From CAYVTV01 sp964526475 (GTDB taxonomy: Bacteria; Bacteroidota; Bacteroidia; Bacteroidales; GCA-2748055): 12,508 bases of DNA. The notes under the pieces were generated by a model. It ran no database searches. It was given only the letters and a program-made list of their open reading frames with translations, and was not told where the DNA came from. Location: NCBI GenBank assembly GCA_964526475.1, contig CAZGKF010000066.1:1-12508 (forward strand), in the 5' to 3' direction. Positions 1-7,990 of this stretch are shown here, piece after piece. Position numbers and translations under genes: made by a program. Within the stretch, counting starts at the first letter, position 1; each line of letters opens with the position of its first letter.

Positions 1-131
1 AAAATATTAAATTTGATATGAAGTTTTCTTAATTAAACTGCACAAGCGGTTTCAGACAGTATTTTTTTGTGAAATAATATATATTGAATCTGTAAAATTT
101 TAATCTACTATTTAGTAAAAATCAAGGAGTT

Positions 132-1616
132 ATGAAAAGAAAAAATGAAGAAAGCGGCATTTCAAGGCGTAGTTTTTTACGCAATACTGCTGCAGTAACC
201 GCAGGATTTACCATCCTGCCAAGTCATGTAATTGCCGGTCTGGGTCATAAAGCCCCAAGTGATAAGCTTAACATTGTGGGTGTAGGCGTTGGTGGTAGAG
301 GATTCGCAGTACTAAAAGGTCTGGAATCAGAGAATATTATTGGACTTTGTGATGTTGACTGGAGATATTCACAAAAATGTTTCGATTATTTTCCGGGAGC
401 TAAGAAGTATTGGGACTGGCGTAAGATGTATGATGAGATGGGGAAATCCATTGATGCCGTTGTTGTTGCAACTTCTGATCATACCCACGCAATCGTTGCT
501 GCCCATGCCATGACAATGGGGAAACATGTGTATGTTGAAAAACCTCTTACTCACACTGTTTATGAGTCACGACTGCTCACAAAACTTGCTGAAAAATATA
601 AAGTTGCCACGCAAATGGGTAACCAGGGATCATCGGGAGAGGGTGTTTCAACTGCCTGTGAATGGATTTGGAACGGGGAAATAGGTGATGTTACCCGTGT
701 TGATTCTTTCACCGATCGTCCTATATGGCCGCAGGGTCTTAATACCCCAAAACAGGGTCATTGGGTTCCGGAAACCCTGAACTGGGATTTATTTATCGGA
801 CCTGCTCCGATGCGCCCCTATAATGAGATCTATACACCCTGGAATTTCCGCGGCTGGTGGGACTTTGGAACGGGTGCACTTGGCGATATGGCATGTCATA
901 TACTTCATCCGGTATTTAAAGGGCTTAAATTAGGATACCCAACTAAGGCTCAGGGAAGTTCCACATTGCTATTAAATGACTGTTGTCCTACTGCTCAAAG
1001 GGTACGACTGGTATTCCCTGCACGTCCAAAAGAGAAAAAAGTCAGAATGCCTGAAGTGGAAGTTCATTGGTATGATGGAGGACTGGAACCATTAAAACCC
1101 GAAGGATGGCCGGCAGGAAAAAATATGAATAACCGTGGTGGCGGATTACTTTTTTACGGTACAAAGGATGTCCTTGTAACAGGTTGTTATGGAAGGGATC
1201 CCTGGCTGTTGTCAGGAAGGACTCCAATCGTTCCTAAAACTCTCAGGAGAGTTCCTACAGATCATCAGCAGGACTGGGTGAGAGCATGTAAAGAAAGTCC
1301 TGAAAACAGGGTTGAAACAGCTTCACCCTTCAGCGAAGCCGGACCATTCAATGAGATGGTAGTAATGGGAGTACTTGCAGTGCGCCTGCAGTCACTCAAC
1401 AAAGAGCTGGAATGGGATGGTGTAAATATGCGTTTTACCAATATAGGTGAAAATGAAACTATCAAAACAGTAATAGAAGACGGATTTAAAATTGAAGACG
1501 GACATCCTACTTTTGCCAAGAAGTGGACAGATCCGGTTAATGCCATCGAATTCTCTCAGGAACTCATAAAACACAATTATAGGGAAGGCTGGAAATTACC
1601 TGATATGCCTGCTTAA
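132..1616 (+). CDS. Tat-exported Gfo/Idh/MocA family NAD(P)-dependent oxidoreductase
   Basis: Probable periplasmic dehydrogenase of the Gfo/Idh/MocA family, which oxidises or reduces sugars and related polyols with bound NAD(P). The N-terminus has a twin-arginine motif, SRRSFLR at residues 11-17, followed by a hydrophobic stretch to about residue 36, so export in folded form with cofactor is expected. The Rossmann glycine motif GVGVGGRG is at residues 50-57. The family signature EKP is at 136-138, with K137 the expected catalytic lysine. The C-terminal half carries the family's GDMACHILHP stretch. At 494 aa it has the length usual for the Tat-containing subgroup common in Bacteroidota and Planctomycetes. 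The start is supported by AAGGAG at 124-129, which sits unusually close (2 nt) to the ATG. It stands alone and ends in a hairpin terminator. Some relatives act as glycosidases through an NAD-dependent mechanism (GH109), so glycosidase activity is possible; the substrate cannot be told. Confidence 0.9.
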   Translation: MKRKNEESGISRRSFLRNTAAVTAGFTILPSHVIAGLGHKAPSDKLNIVGVGVGGRGFAVLKGLESENIIGLCDVDWRYSQKCFDYFPGAKKYWDWRKMYDEMGKSIDAVVVATSDHTHAIVAAHAMTMGKHVYVEKPLTHTVYESRLLTKLAEKYKVATQMGNQGSSGEGVSTACEWIWNGEIGDVTRVDSFTDRPIWPQGLNTPKQGHWVPETLNWDLFIGPAPMRPYNEIYTPWNFRGWWDFGTGALGDMACHILHPVFKGLKLGYPTKAQGSSTLLLNDCCPTAQRVRLVFPARPKEKKVRMPEVEVHWYDGGLEPLKPEGWPAGKNMNNRGGGLLFYGTKDVLVTGCYGRDPWLLSGRTPIVPKTLRRVPTDHQQDWVRACKESPENRVETASPFSEAGPFNEMVVMGVLAVRLQSLNKELEWDGVNMRFTNIGENETIKTVIEDGFKIEDGHPTFAKKWTDPVNAIEFSQELIKHNYREGWKLPDMPA

Positions 1617-1647
1617 AAGAGGTCTTTTCAGTATTTAACTTTAGAAT

Positions 1648-1682
1648 AAAAGGGGCGTCTCATAATGAGAATGCCCCTTTTT
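1648..1682. terminator. Hairpin terminator between convergent genes
   Basis: An inverted repeat pairs AAAAGGGGC (1648-1656) with GCCCCTTTT (1673-1681), and TCTC/GAGA extends the stem inward. The A-run on one side and T-run on the other let it act on both strands. It lies between the end of the oxidoreductase (1616) and the end of the cupin, whose stop codon begins at 1681 inside the T-run. Confidence 0.8.
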
Positions 1683-2028
1683 ATTCAAACTTTTTCGGTA
1701 CCCCGCAGATCATCTTGAAGGGAACATCTCCCTTGTTAACGTATTGGTGCTTTTCATCGGGATTGACAAGCGCAAAATCACCTGTTTTCAGCAGAGTTTC
1801 CTCACCCTTTTCATTCACCAAAGCCCCTTCGCCTTCAATGATGTAATTCATGTGCTCATAATTATGCTGATGAAAAGGAGTAAACCCACTTGGCTCCAAT
1901 GTAAAAACCCTGAAGGCATAAACAGGTGCTCCATCAACTTTCGAAAGCGGCACCTGCTTCCAGGCTTTCTCTACACCTGGCATCTCTACTTTGTGTTTAC
2001 TGACGTCATTAAGTGAAATTATTTTCAT
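1681..2028 (-). CDS. Small single-domain cupin protein
   Basis: A 115-aa protein that is essentially one cupin beta-barrel. Cupin motif 1 is seen around residues 52-69: HQHNYEHMNYIIEGEG supplies His, His and a later His as metal ligands, with the glycine-rich turn behind. Cupin motif 2 follows around residues 82-97 with GDFALVNPDEKHQYVN, giving the Pro and last His ligand. The fold binds a divalent metal, but single-domain cupins cover isomerases, dioxygenases and sensor proteins, so no reaction can be assigned. It has no signal peptide and should be cytoplasmic. It lies 35 bp downstream of the acetyltransferase gene on the same strand, so the two are probably co-transcribed. Confidence 0.8.
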   Translation of the reverse strand: MKIISLNDVSKHKVEMPGVEKAWKQVPLSKVDGAPVYAFRVFTLEPSGFTPFHQHNYEHMNYIIEGEGALVNEKGEETLLKTGDFALVNPDEKHQYVNKGDVPFKMICGVPKKFE

Positions 2029-2063
2029 ATCATACTTATTTTTAGCTTATTGGTAATATAGTA

Positions 2064-2669
2064 TTATTTTGATCCAACCAAAGAGTCTTCAGCAAGCTCC
2101 TCTTTATACTCCCTTTTAAGAAACCAAAGATTTAGATCAGCAGTTTCATCGTACCATTCATGATAAAGTTCAAAACCAACATATTTGTAAAGTTTGAGTA
2201 CTTTCTCAACAGTGGTTTCTATAAGGATGGGAAGTTTCGATTCCCGGGAAACAGTCCATAACCTGTCTCTTATGTCTGCCAAACCTTTAAGGCTTTTATT
2301 TTCCGGTACGCTTCCCAGTATCCATACATAGATATAATCGGGAATTGCAGGCCGCTGACTCTCGATAAATTTTTCACGCTTTATTGTTTTAAAAAACTGT
2401 GAAGGTCTGATACACAATAGAAACATTCTTATGTACCGTAAAATGGCGACAAGATCACGTTTATAGGCACTTTTTTTATAGTAAAAGATAACGGTTGTCT
2501 TATCCGAAGAAAGAAAAACACCATTGATCTTGTTGATCAGATAATATGCGTATTCTGCCATGATCCTTATACGCTGTTCCCTTTTCCCCTTTTTTATCAT
2601 GGTGTTTATTCTTGGATTATCTGCAAACGCTCTGCAAACTATCTCAATAATTATTTCCTTATCGGTCAT
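2064..2669 (-). CDS. GNAT-like N-acetyltransferase
   Basis: A 201-aa protein with the layout of the GNAT superfamily, whose members transfer an acetyl group from acetyl-CoA to an amine. The best signal is in the second half: YIYVWILGSVPENKSLKGLA is the beta4-loop-alpha3 region, then a strand ending LPILIETT, then the typical end LYKYVGFELYHEW. The acetyl-CoA pyrophosphate loop (Q/R-x-x-G-x-G/A) is only partly kept: S-L-K-G-L-A has the Gly and Ala but lacks the leading Gln/Arg. No signal peptide is seen. It is transcribed divergently from the sulfatase across a 233-bp gap, and AAAAGTTA at 2720-2727 (minus-strand TAACTTTT) is a near match to a Bacteroidota -7 box. The acceptor substrate is unknown. 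Confidence 0.65.
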   Translation of the reverse strand: MTDKEIIIEIVCRAFADNPRINTMIKKGKREQRIRIMAEYAYYLINKINGVFLSSDKTTVIFYYKKSAYKRDLVAILRYIRMFLLCIRPSQFFKTIKREKFIESQRPAIPDYIYVWILGSVPENKSLKGLADIRDRLWTVSRESKLPILIETTVEKVLKLYKYVGFELYHEWYDETADLNLWFLKREYKEELAEDSLVGSK

Positions 2670-2815
2670 AATTTATTTTTTCTCAGGATTTATTCCCCTA
2701 ATATCGGGAAAATTTAATTAAAAGTTATCGTTTGTACGGTTTAATATAGAAAACTTCATCTCAATAATAGATTTGTTTTCATTTTTTTCCTCATACCGCA
2801 CACGGGGTTTATAAG

Positions 2816-2850
2816 TTTTGTTAAGATAATTATAGATTTTTGTACCTTTG
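2816..2850 (+). promoter_or_regulatory. Bacteroidota-type promoter for the sulfatase
   Basis: TTTTG at 2816-2820 followed after 22 nt by TACCTTTG at 2843-2850 matches the primary sigma-factor pattern of Bacteroidota (-33 TTTG, -7 TAnnTTTG), with a perfect -7 box. It would start transcription roughly 45 nt before the sulfatase ATG at 2903. Confidence 0.6.
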
Positions 2851-2902
2851 TATAAAATCAAAGTTTTTTTTTACTGAAACAAATTAAAACAAACAGAAAG
2901 CA

Positions 2903-4465
2903 ATGAATCCATCAAAATTAATCACATTAACCGGTATATTTTCAGCTGGTATATTTTCATCGTGTACACAAAATCCTGTGTTGAACACTCCCAATATTAT
3001 TTTTATTATGAGTGATGATCATGCATTTCAGGCTGTAAGTGCATATCAGGATAGATTTAAGGATGTTGCTCCTACTCCGAACATTGACCGGATTGCACAG
3101 CAGGGTATGCGTTTCGACCGATGCCTCGTTACCAACTCCATCTCCGGGCCATCGCGTGCTGCCATCCTGACAGGTAAGTATAGTCATCTGAATGGATTCA
3201 CTACTAATGTGGGAAGGGATATGCAGTTTGACGGCTCCCAGCAAACTTTTCCAAAACTTTTACAACAGGCCGGATATCAAACAGCTATGATAGGAAAATG
3301 GCATCTTGGTTCTGATCCAACCGGATTCGACCACTGGGATATTCTTCCGGGACAGGGGAATTATTATAATCCCGATTTTATGAATTCAGAAGGAAGATAC
3401 AGGGAAGAGGGCTATGTATCTGATATCATAACTGACAAATCACTGGAATGGATAAAGGAAGCACAAAGTAAGCAAAAACCTTTTATGCTTATGCTTCATC
3501 ATAAAGCACCTCACCGGGCATGGGAGCCAGGCCCGAAATACTTAAGGTATTTTGAAGGAGTTGCCTTTCCTGAACCGGTAACTTTGTTCGATGATTATTC
3601 CGGAAGGGGCAGAGCTGCATATGAACAGGATATGAGTATAGAAAAAACCATGCGGATTGATTTTGATTTAAAGATGTGGTTTGATTCTGTCGGGAATTTT
3701 CACAAAAGACTTACGGAAGAACAACTACAAGACTGGAATGAAGTTTATCAACCTATAATGAAGGATTTTACTGAGCGGAATCCACAGGGAAAAGATCTTG
3801 TAAGGTGGAAATACCAGCGATATATGAACGACTATCTTGCCTGTATCCAGTCGGTAGATGAAAACGTGGGAAGGGTTCTCGATTATTTAAAAGAATCGGG
3901 ACTTGATAAAAACACTATTGTTGTGTATACATCCGACCAGGGTTTTTATCTTGGCGAACATGGATGGTTTGATAAGCGCTTTATGTATGAAGAATCTTAC
4001 CGTACCCCCTTGCTTATTTCCTGGCCAGGTGTTACGGAACCAGGCAGTATAAATAAAGACATAGTTTCCAATCTTGATTTTGCACAGACATTCCTGAATA
4101 TTGCCGGTGCGGAAATTCCAGAGGATATGCAAGGTGCCAGTATAGTTCCATTACTGAAGGGAGATACTCCGGATAACTGGAGGACAGCTCATTATTATCA
4201 TTATTATGAATATCCTTTTGGACACCATAGTGTAAAGCGTCATTACGGGATCAGTACTGCCAGGTATAAGCTGATACATTTTTATCACGACATTGATGAA
4301 TGGGAATTGTATGATCTTGAAAAAGACTCTATGGAAATGCAGAATGTATATGAAGATCCTTCTTACTTGACGGTGAGAGAGAAGTTGCATAAGGAATTAA
4401 GTGCCTTAAGGGAAAAATATAAAGATTCTGATGAAGTCACCAGGTCTTTTCTTCCTTTGGAATAA
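2903..4465 (+). CDS. Serine-type sulfatase lipoprotein (S1 family)
   Basis: Hydrolyses sulfate esters, probably on a polysaccharide, at the outer membrane or in the periplasm. The N-terminus is a short lipoprotein signal with FSSC as lipobox (Cys21). The first metal-binding pair is D38-D39 in IIFIMSDDH. The sulfatase signature is SGPSR at residues 81-85, so the residue to be oxidised to formylglycine is Ser81 rather than Cys; this needs an anaerobic sulfatase-maturating enzyme (radical SAM) encoded elsewhere. Other family features present are GKWHLG, HHKAPH and YTSDQGFYLGEHGWFDKR, which supplies further metal and sulfate ligands. The 520-aa length is normal. The subfamily resembles hexosamine or uronate 6-O-sulfatases, but I would not fix a substrate. 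Two fucosidase genes follow. The last 255 bp are duplicated at 7736-7990. Confidence 0.93.
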   Translation: MNPSKLITLTGIFSAGIFSSCTQNPVLNTPNIIFIMSDDHAFQAVSAYQDRFKDVAPTPNIDRIAQQGMRFDRCLVTNSISGPSRAAILTGKYSHLNGFTTNVGRDMQFDGSQQTFPKLLQQAGYQTAMIGKWHLGSDPTGFDHWDILPGQGNYYNPDFMNSEGRYREEGYVSDIITDKSLEWIKEAQSKQKPFMLMLHHKAPHRAWEPGPKYLRYFEGVAFPEPVTLFDDYSGRGRAAYEQDMSIEKTMRIDFDLKMWFDSVGNFHKRLTEEQLQDWNEVYQPIMKDFTERNPQGKDLVRWKYQRYMNDYLACIQSVDENVGRVLDYLKESGLDKNTIVVYTSDQGFYLGEHGWFDKRFMYEESYRTPLLISWPGVTEPGSINKDIVSNLDFAQTFLNIAGAEIPEDMQGASIVPLLKGDTPDNWRTAHYYHYYEYPFGHHSVKRHYGISTARYKLIHFYHDIDEWELYDLEKDSMEMQNVYEDPSYLTVREKLHKELSALREKYKDSDEVTRSFLPLE

Positions 4466-4655
4466 TTTACATTGCATCAATTTTCGCAGCGAGGATGAAA
4501 TCATTTTCGCTTAGTCTGTCTATGGCATGAGTCCATATTTCTATTATCAGTTTAGCAAAATGCACGTGCAATACCGGATGGTGTCCTTCCTGTTCTGATA
4601 TGTAAGCCACTTTATTTACAATGTTCACGTAATGTTAAAAATTAACACATGAAAA
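4211..4655. repeat. Left copy of 445-bp direct repeat (sulfatase tail plus PCD tail)
   Basis: This segment aligns without gaps to 7736-8180 at a constant offset of 3525 bp. By hand count there are about 36 mismatches in 445 columns (about 92% identity). It contains the last 85 codons of the intact sulfatase and, in antisense, a broken 3' part of the PCD gene. Mismatches cluster at 4623-4640, near the right end. Homology stops at about 4655, seven bases into the first fucosidase gene. Confidence 0.93.
4467..4655 (-). pseudogene. 3' remnant of a pterin-4a-carbinolamine dehydratase gene
   Basis: Read on the minus strand this is the end of a PCD gene, matching codons from about residue 50 to the stop of the intact copy at 7992-8330. 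Recognisable residues include AIDRLSENDFILAAKIDAM at the C-terminus. Near its truncated 5' end a lysine codon has become TAA (4635-4637), and there is no start codon or first half, so it cannot be functional. Its stop codon lies 1 nt from the sulfatase stop. Confidence 0.88.
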
Positions 4656-6370
4656 CACAATTAAATCTTATTTCACTAATTCTTTTAATTGCCTTAATTA
4701 CAAATATTTATTCCTGCTCTGAACAGAAATCGAATAAATATCCGCCATTTTCTGCCGACCTTGACCAAAAACTTGAATGGTGGAAAGATGCCCGTTTCGG
4801 GATGTTTATTCACTGGGGGCCTGTTTCGTTAAAAGGAACCGAAATCGGGTGGTCCCGCGGAGGGAAAATTCCGGTGGAGGAATATGACAGTCTTTATCTG
4901 CAGTTTAACCCGGTAAATTTTGATGCTGCAGAATGGGTGAAGTTAGCCAAGGATGCAGGAATGAAATATATGGTTTTAGTCACCAAACATCACGATGGAT
5001 TCTGCCTCTGGGACACCAAACAAACCGACTACAATATTATGAACACGCCGTTCAGACGGGACGTAGTCAGGGAACTCTCCGATGCATGTAAAAAGGCCGG
5101 TATCGCCTTCGGAACTTATTACTCCTCATGCGACTGGTATCACCCGGCATTCCCGCTTGGAAGCCCCGGTGGAAAAACGAAGAAGCCGAACCCTGACCTT
5201 GAGGCATATGACGACTACCTGCGAAAGCAAACATCTGAACTCATTACCAATTACGGACCTCTGTTGACGATGTGGTTTGACATACCTCAGTCCTATTCAG
5301 AGGAATACGGCATCCCTATGGTCAGCATGTTGCGTGAGCTACAACCGGACATTCTAATCAACAACCGTGCATACTCAGAGCCAGAACGCACTGGTGGAAT
5401 AAGTAATCAGAAGACAGTCGGAGATTATGATACACCGGAACAACGTATTGGTAACTTCCAAATTGACCGGCCATGGGAAACCTGTATGACCATTGCGCGA
5501 CAATGGGCATGGAAACCCAATGACGAAGTGAAGTCCTTGGAACAATGCCTGCATAGTTTGATTCGAACAGCTGGCGGAGACGGAAACCTGCTGTTTAATA
5601 TAGGACCAAAGCCGGATGGAACTATTGAACCGCTTCAGGCACAGCGCCTGAGGGAAATGGGGCAGTGGCTGGAAAAATATGGCCATACCATATATGGCAC
5701 ACGTGGCGGACCGTTTAAACCTACCGATTGGGGAGTAAGCACACGCAAGGAAAATAAAATTTACCTTCACATACTGAAATGGCAGGGAGAAAACCCGCAA
5801 ATCCGGATTCCTGCTTTGGGGATGGAGATTAAAGCCTGCCAGCTGGCAAATGGCGAAGAAGTTACGCTGAAGAAGCAGGGTAGTGGATACCTGGTGCAAT
5901 TCCCTGGAGAAAACCTTGAACCGATAAACATCATTGTTGAATTGACAGTTGACGGAAATGCGATGGATATTTCCCCTGGGGAAATTCCCGCCCAATCGCT
6001 CTCATTTAATAAACCGGTAACAGCATCAACAAATCCCTATCCTCACTGGAGAGATGCAGGTTCGGTGAATAACGGTGATTGGGTAGGCCATTACTGGAAA
6101 CCGGCTAATAATGATCAAACACCATGGGTGGAAATCGATCTGGGAAAGACTGAGGAAATTTCAAAAGTCATTCTTTTTGAAAGCGGACAAGCAATAACTG
6201 CATTTGAAATCCAGTGTTTAAAAGATGATGTCTGGGAAACGGCTTATTCAGGTAATTCGGTTAAAAATGGTATGCCAATTGATTTGAACGGCATCACAGC
6301 ACAAAAAGTCAGGCTTGTTTTGAATGAGTTTTCGTCGGTTCCGGGTATTCATGAATTTATTATTCTGTAA
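4649..6370 (+). CDS. GH29 alpha-L-fucosidase lipoprotein with C-terminal F5/8-type domain
   Basis: Retaining exo-acting alpha-L-fucosidase that removes terminal fucose from glycans. A lipoprotein signal occupies residues 1-23 (lipobox IYSC, Cys23), so it should be anchored to a membrane. The GH29 barrel begins with WWKDARFGMFIHWGP (44-58). TKHHDGFCLWDT (112-123) lines the fucose site. The expected nucleophile is Asp211 in LTMWFD. The barrel is followed by the usual beta-sandwich. The last 120 or so residues (from about 450) look like a discoidin/F5-8 type C or CBM32-like module (SVNNGD, WVEIDLG, KVRLVLNEF), probably for sugar binding. The 573-aa length fits GH29 plus this module. The ATG lies inside the antisense PCD remnant. 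The second fucosidase follows after 16 bp, so the pair is an operon. The middle of the gene looks more GC-rich than the next gene. Confidence 0.92.
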   Translation: MKTQLNLISLILLIALITNIYSCSEQKSNKYPPFSADLDQKLEWWKDARFGMFIHWGPVSLKGTEIGWSRGGKIPVEEYDSLYLQFNPVNFDAAEWVKLAKDAGMKYMVLVTKHHDGFCLWDTKQTDYNIMNTPFRRDVVRELSDACKKAGIAFGTYYSSCDWYHPAFPLGSPGGKTKKPNPDLEAYDDYLRKQTSELITNYGPLLTMWFDIPQSYSEEYGIPMVSMLRELQPDILINNRAYSEPERTGGISNQKTVGDYDTPEQRIGNFQIDRPWETCMTIARQWAWKPNDEVKSLEQCLHSLIRTAGGDGNLLFNIGPKPDGTIEPLQAQRLREMGQWLEKYGHTIYGTRGGPFKPTDWGVSTRKENKIYLHILKWQGENPQIRIPALGMEIKACQLANGEEVTLKKQGSGYLVQFPGENLEPINIIVELTVDGNAMDISPGEIPAQSLSFNKPVTASTNPYPHWRDAGSVNNGDWVGHYWKPANNDQTPWVEIDLGKTEEISKVILFESGQAITAFEIQCLKDDVWETAYSGNSVKNGMPIDLNGITAQKVRLVLNEFSSVPGIHEFIIL

Positions 6371-6386
6371 TCATATTAAAATAAAT

Positions 6387-7442
6387 ATGAGAAAACAATT
6401 TTTCATTTTAATCCTGTTAATAGTAAGCGATAGTCTAATCGCACAAGAAAAGGTAAATTATTTAAACGAATCGGAAGAAGCCTTTCAAAATCGTATGGAA
6501 TGGTTTCTTGATGCAAAATATGGGATGTTTATCCATTTTGGATTATACAGTCAGCTTGGAGGAATATATAAAAGGAATGATGAAGGTCGCTATGCAGAAT
6601 GGATTCAGGCTAACCAGCAAATTCCAAAGTCAGACTACATCAAACTGATCGATACATGGGCTCCCAAAAAATTTAATGCTGAAAAAATTGTAAAATTGGC
6701 TAAAAGAGCAGGGATGAAGTACCTGGTAATAACAACAAAGCATCATGAGGGATTTTGTTTGTGGGATTCTGATTATACAGAATACGACATCGCTAAGACA
6801 CCAATGAAAGGCCGGGATTTTATCAAAGAAATATCCGAAGCATGTAAAAAACATGGTATCCGCTTTGGTACTTATTACAGCATTATTGACTGGAATCATC
6901 CAACGCACGATATCCCGGATGGTGATGCCAAAGATGTAAACCGCAAGCGGTGGCAATATCCTAAACTTGTTGAGGATAAAAAATCTGAATACGTTCAATA
7001 CATGAAAAGTCAGGTAAAGGAATTGATTGAAAAATATGACACAGATATTCTTTGGTTTGATGGCGACTGGACAGATTACTGGACGATGGAAGATGGCAAT
7101 GACCTTTACCAGTATATCCGGGAATTAAAACCTGAGATAATCATCAATAACCGGGTTTCAAAACGTAAGGATTTTAAAAAGGATTTTGGTACACCAGAGC
7201 AATATCATCCTGATACAGAACTTGATTATTATTGGGAAGCATGTTACACGATGAACGACTCGTGGGGTTTCAAAATAAATGACACGGATTGGAAAAGCCC
7301 GGAAGAATTATACAAAAAGCTTCAGGAAATAAATGAAAAGGGCGGAAATTTTTTACTTAATATAGGACCTGATGGTAATGGTGAAATCCCGAAAGAATCT
7401 GTTAATATTTTATTGAAAGTGGGTAAAATGATAAAAAAATAG
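6387..7442 (+). CDS. GH29 alpha-L-fucosidase, short secreted form
   Basis: Second fucosidase of the pair. I chose ATG 6387 (351 aa) over the in-frame ATG at 6324. The later start gives a clean signal peptide (MRKQFFILILLIVSDSLIAQ, likely cut after Ala19) and avoids overlapping the end of the previous gene. The GH29 core is clear: WFLDAKYGMFIHFGLYS (39-55), TTKHHEGFCLWDS (117-128), and Asp225 in ILWFDGDW as the expected nucleophile. It ends soon after GGNFLLNIGPDGNGEIP, the end of the catalytic barrel, so it lacks both the beta-sandwich and the binding module of its neighbour. It should be periplasmic or secreted rather than lipid-anchored. The two enzymes are clearly different sequences, not a recent tandem copy, and may cut different fucose linkages. 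A weak hairpin follows the stop. Confidence 0.92.
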   Translation: MRKQFFILILLIVSDSLIAQEKVNYLNESEEAFQNRMEWFLDAKYGMFIHFGLYSQLGGIYKRNDEGRYAEWIQANQQIPKSDYIKLIDTWAPKKFNAEKIVKLAKRAGMKYLVITTKHHEGFCLWDSDYTEYDIAKTPMKGRDFIKEISEACKKHGIRFGTYYSIIDWNHPTHDIPDGDAKDVNRKRWQYPKLVEDKKSEYVQYMKSQVKELIEKYDTDILWFDGDWTDYWTMEDGNDLYQYIRELKPEIIINNRVSKRKDFKKDFGTPEQYHPDTELDYYWEACYTMNDSWGFKINDTDWKSPEELYKKLQEINEKGGNFLLNIGPDGNGEIPKESVNILLKVGKMIKK

Positions 7443-7628
7443 AACCACAGAACCGTCGGTTTTTTCATTTGCGCCGATTTTGTCTCTAATTTATGCTGTT
7501 CGTGCTATTGGTGTGTTCCTTAGAAACGTGTCTTATACTAAAATAAACTGTCCGTTAAAATGCTGGAGAAATAAGAAAAAATTGTTTTGTAATAAAAAAC
7601 TATAGATAAAATAAAAAACATTTAAGTT
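7443..7628. other. AT-rich spacer after the fucosidases
   Basis: Apart from the weak hairpin at its left end, no gene or convincing promoter is seen. Base composition becomes very AT-rich from about 7540 to 7628, just before the decayed reading frame at 7629. Confidence 0.5.
7449..7465 (+). terminator. Possible weak terminator after the fucosidase pair
   Basis: AACC (7451-7454) and GGTT (7458-7461) pair around a 3-nt loop, extendable by two weaker pairs and followed by a T-run. It sits just after the stop codon of the second fucosidase. The stem is short, so the call is weak. Confidence 0.3.
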
Positions 7629-7735
7629 ATGAATCTCAGGAAAAACATTGTCTTTAGCGTTATCTTTATTAACTGCCAACTTTTCAATTAGCGTTGAAAC
7701 CAAAGAATTATTACCAAATCAATATTATGTCATAA
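7629..7735 (+). pseudogene. Broken 5' end of an exported-protein gene
   Basis: ATG at 7629 opens a frame starting MNLRKN that meets TAG at 7689-7691. Shifting frame near 7645 gives TLSLALSLLTANFSISVET, a typical signal-peptide core, so this looks like the start of an exported protein broken by a frameshift. It does not resemble the N-terminus of the intact sulfatase. It leads straight into the duplicated sulfatase tail, so it may be the 5' end of a second sulfatase whose middle was deleted, or an unrelated gene joined at the breakpoint. Confidence 0.45.
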
Positions 7736-7990
7736 TATCCTTTTGGACATCATAGTGTAAAGCGTCATTACGGAATCAGTAATGCCAGGTATAAGCTGAT
7801 ACATTTTTATCACGACATTGATGAATGGAAATTGTATGATCTTGAAAAAGACCTTATGGAAATGCGGAATGTATATGAAGATCCTTCTTACTTGCCGGTT
7901 AGAGAGAAATTGTATAATGAATTTAGTGCCTTAAGGGAAAAATATAAAGATTCTGATTAAATCACCAGGTCTTTTCTTCCTTAGGAATTA
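7736..7990 (+). pseudogene. 3' fragment of a sulfatase gene (duplicate of the 2903-4465 gene)
   Basis: Without gaps, this repeats the last 85 codons of the intact sulfatase: YPFGHHSVKRHYGIS, then DIDEWKLYDLEKD, then LREKYKDSD. The first 74 codons are open. GAA has become TAA at 7958-7960, and TTG has become TAG near the old C-terminus. It has no catalytic part and no start, so it is a dead fragment. Confidence 0.9.

Noticed and set aside
93..100. Possible -7 box for the oxidoreductase (TAAAATTT, with TTTG at 66-69)
   Set aside because: Poor match to TAnnTTTG in a very AT-rich leader; not better than chance.
5375..5995. 206-codon minus-strand frame inside the first fucosidase
   Set aside because: Antisense shadow of a clear GH29 gene; the protein has no family features.
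6324..6386. Upstream in-frame ATG for the second fucosidase
   Set aside because: It would overlap the previous gene by 47 bp and put 21 residues ahead of an otherwise ideal signal peptide; the ATG at 6387 is preferred.
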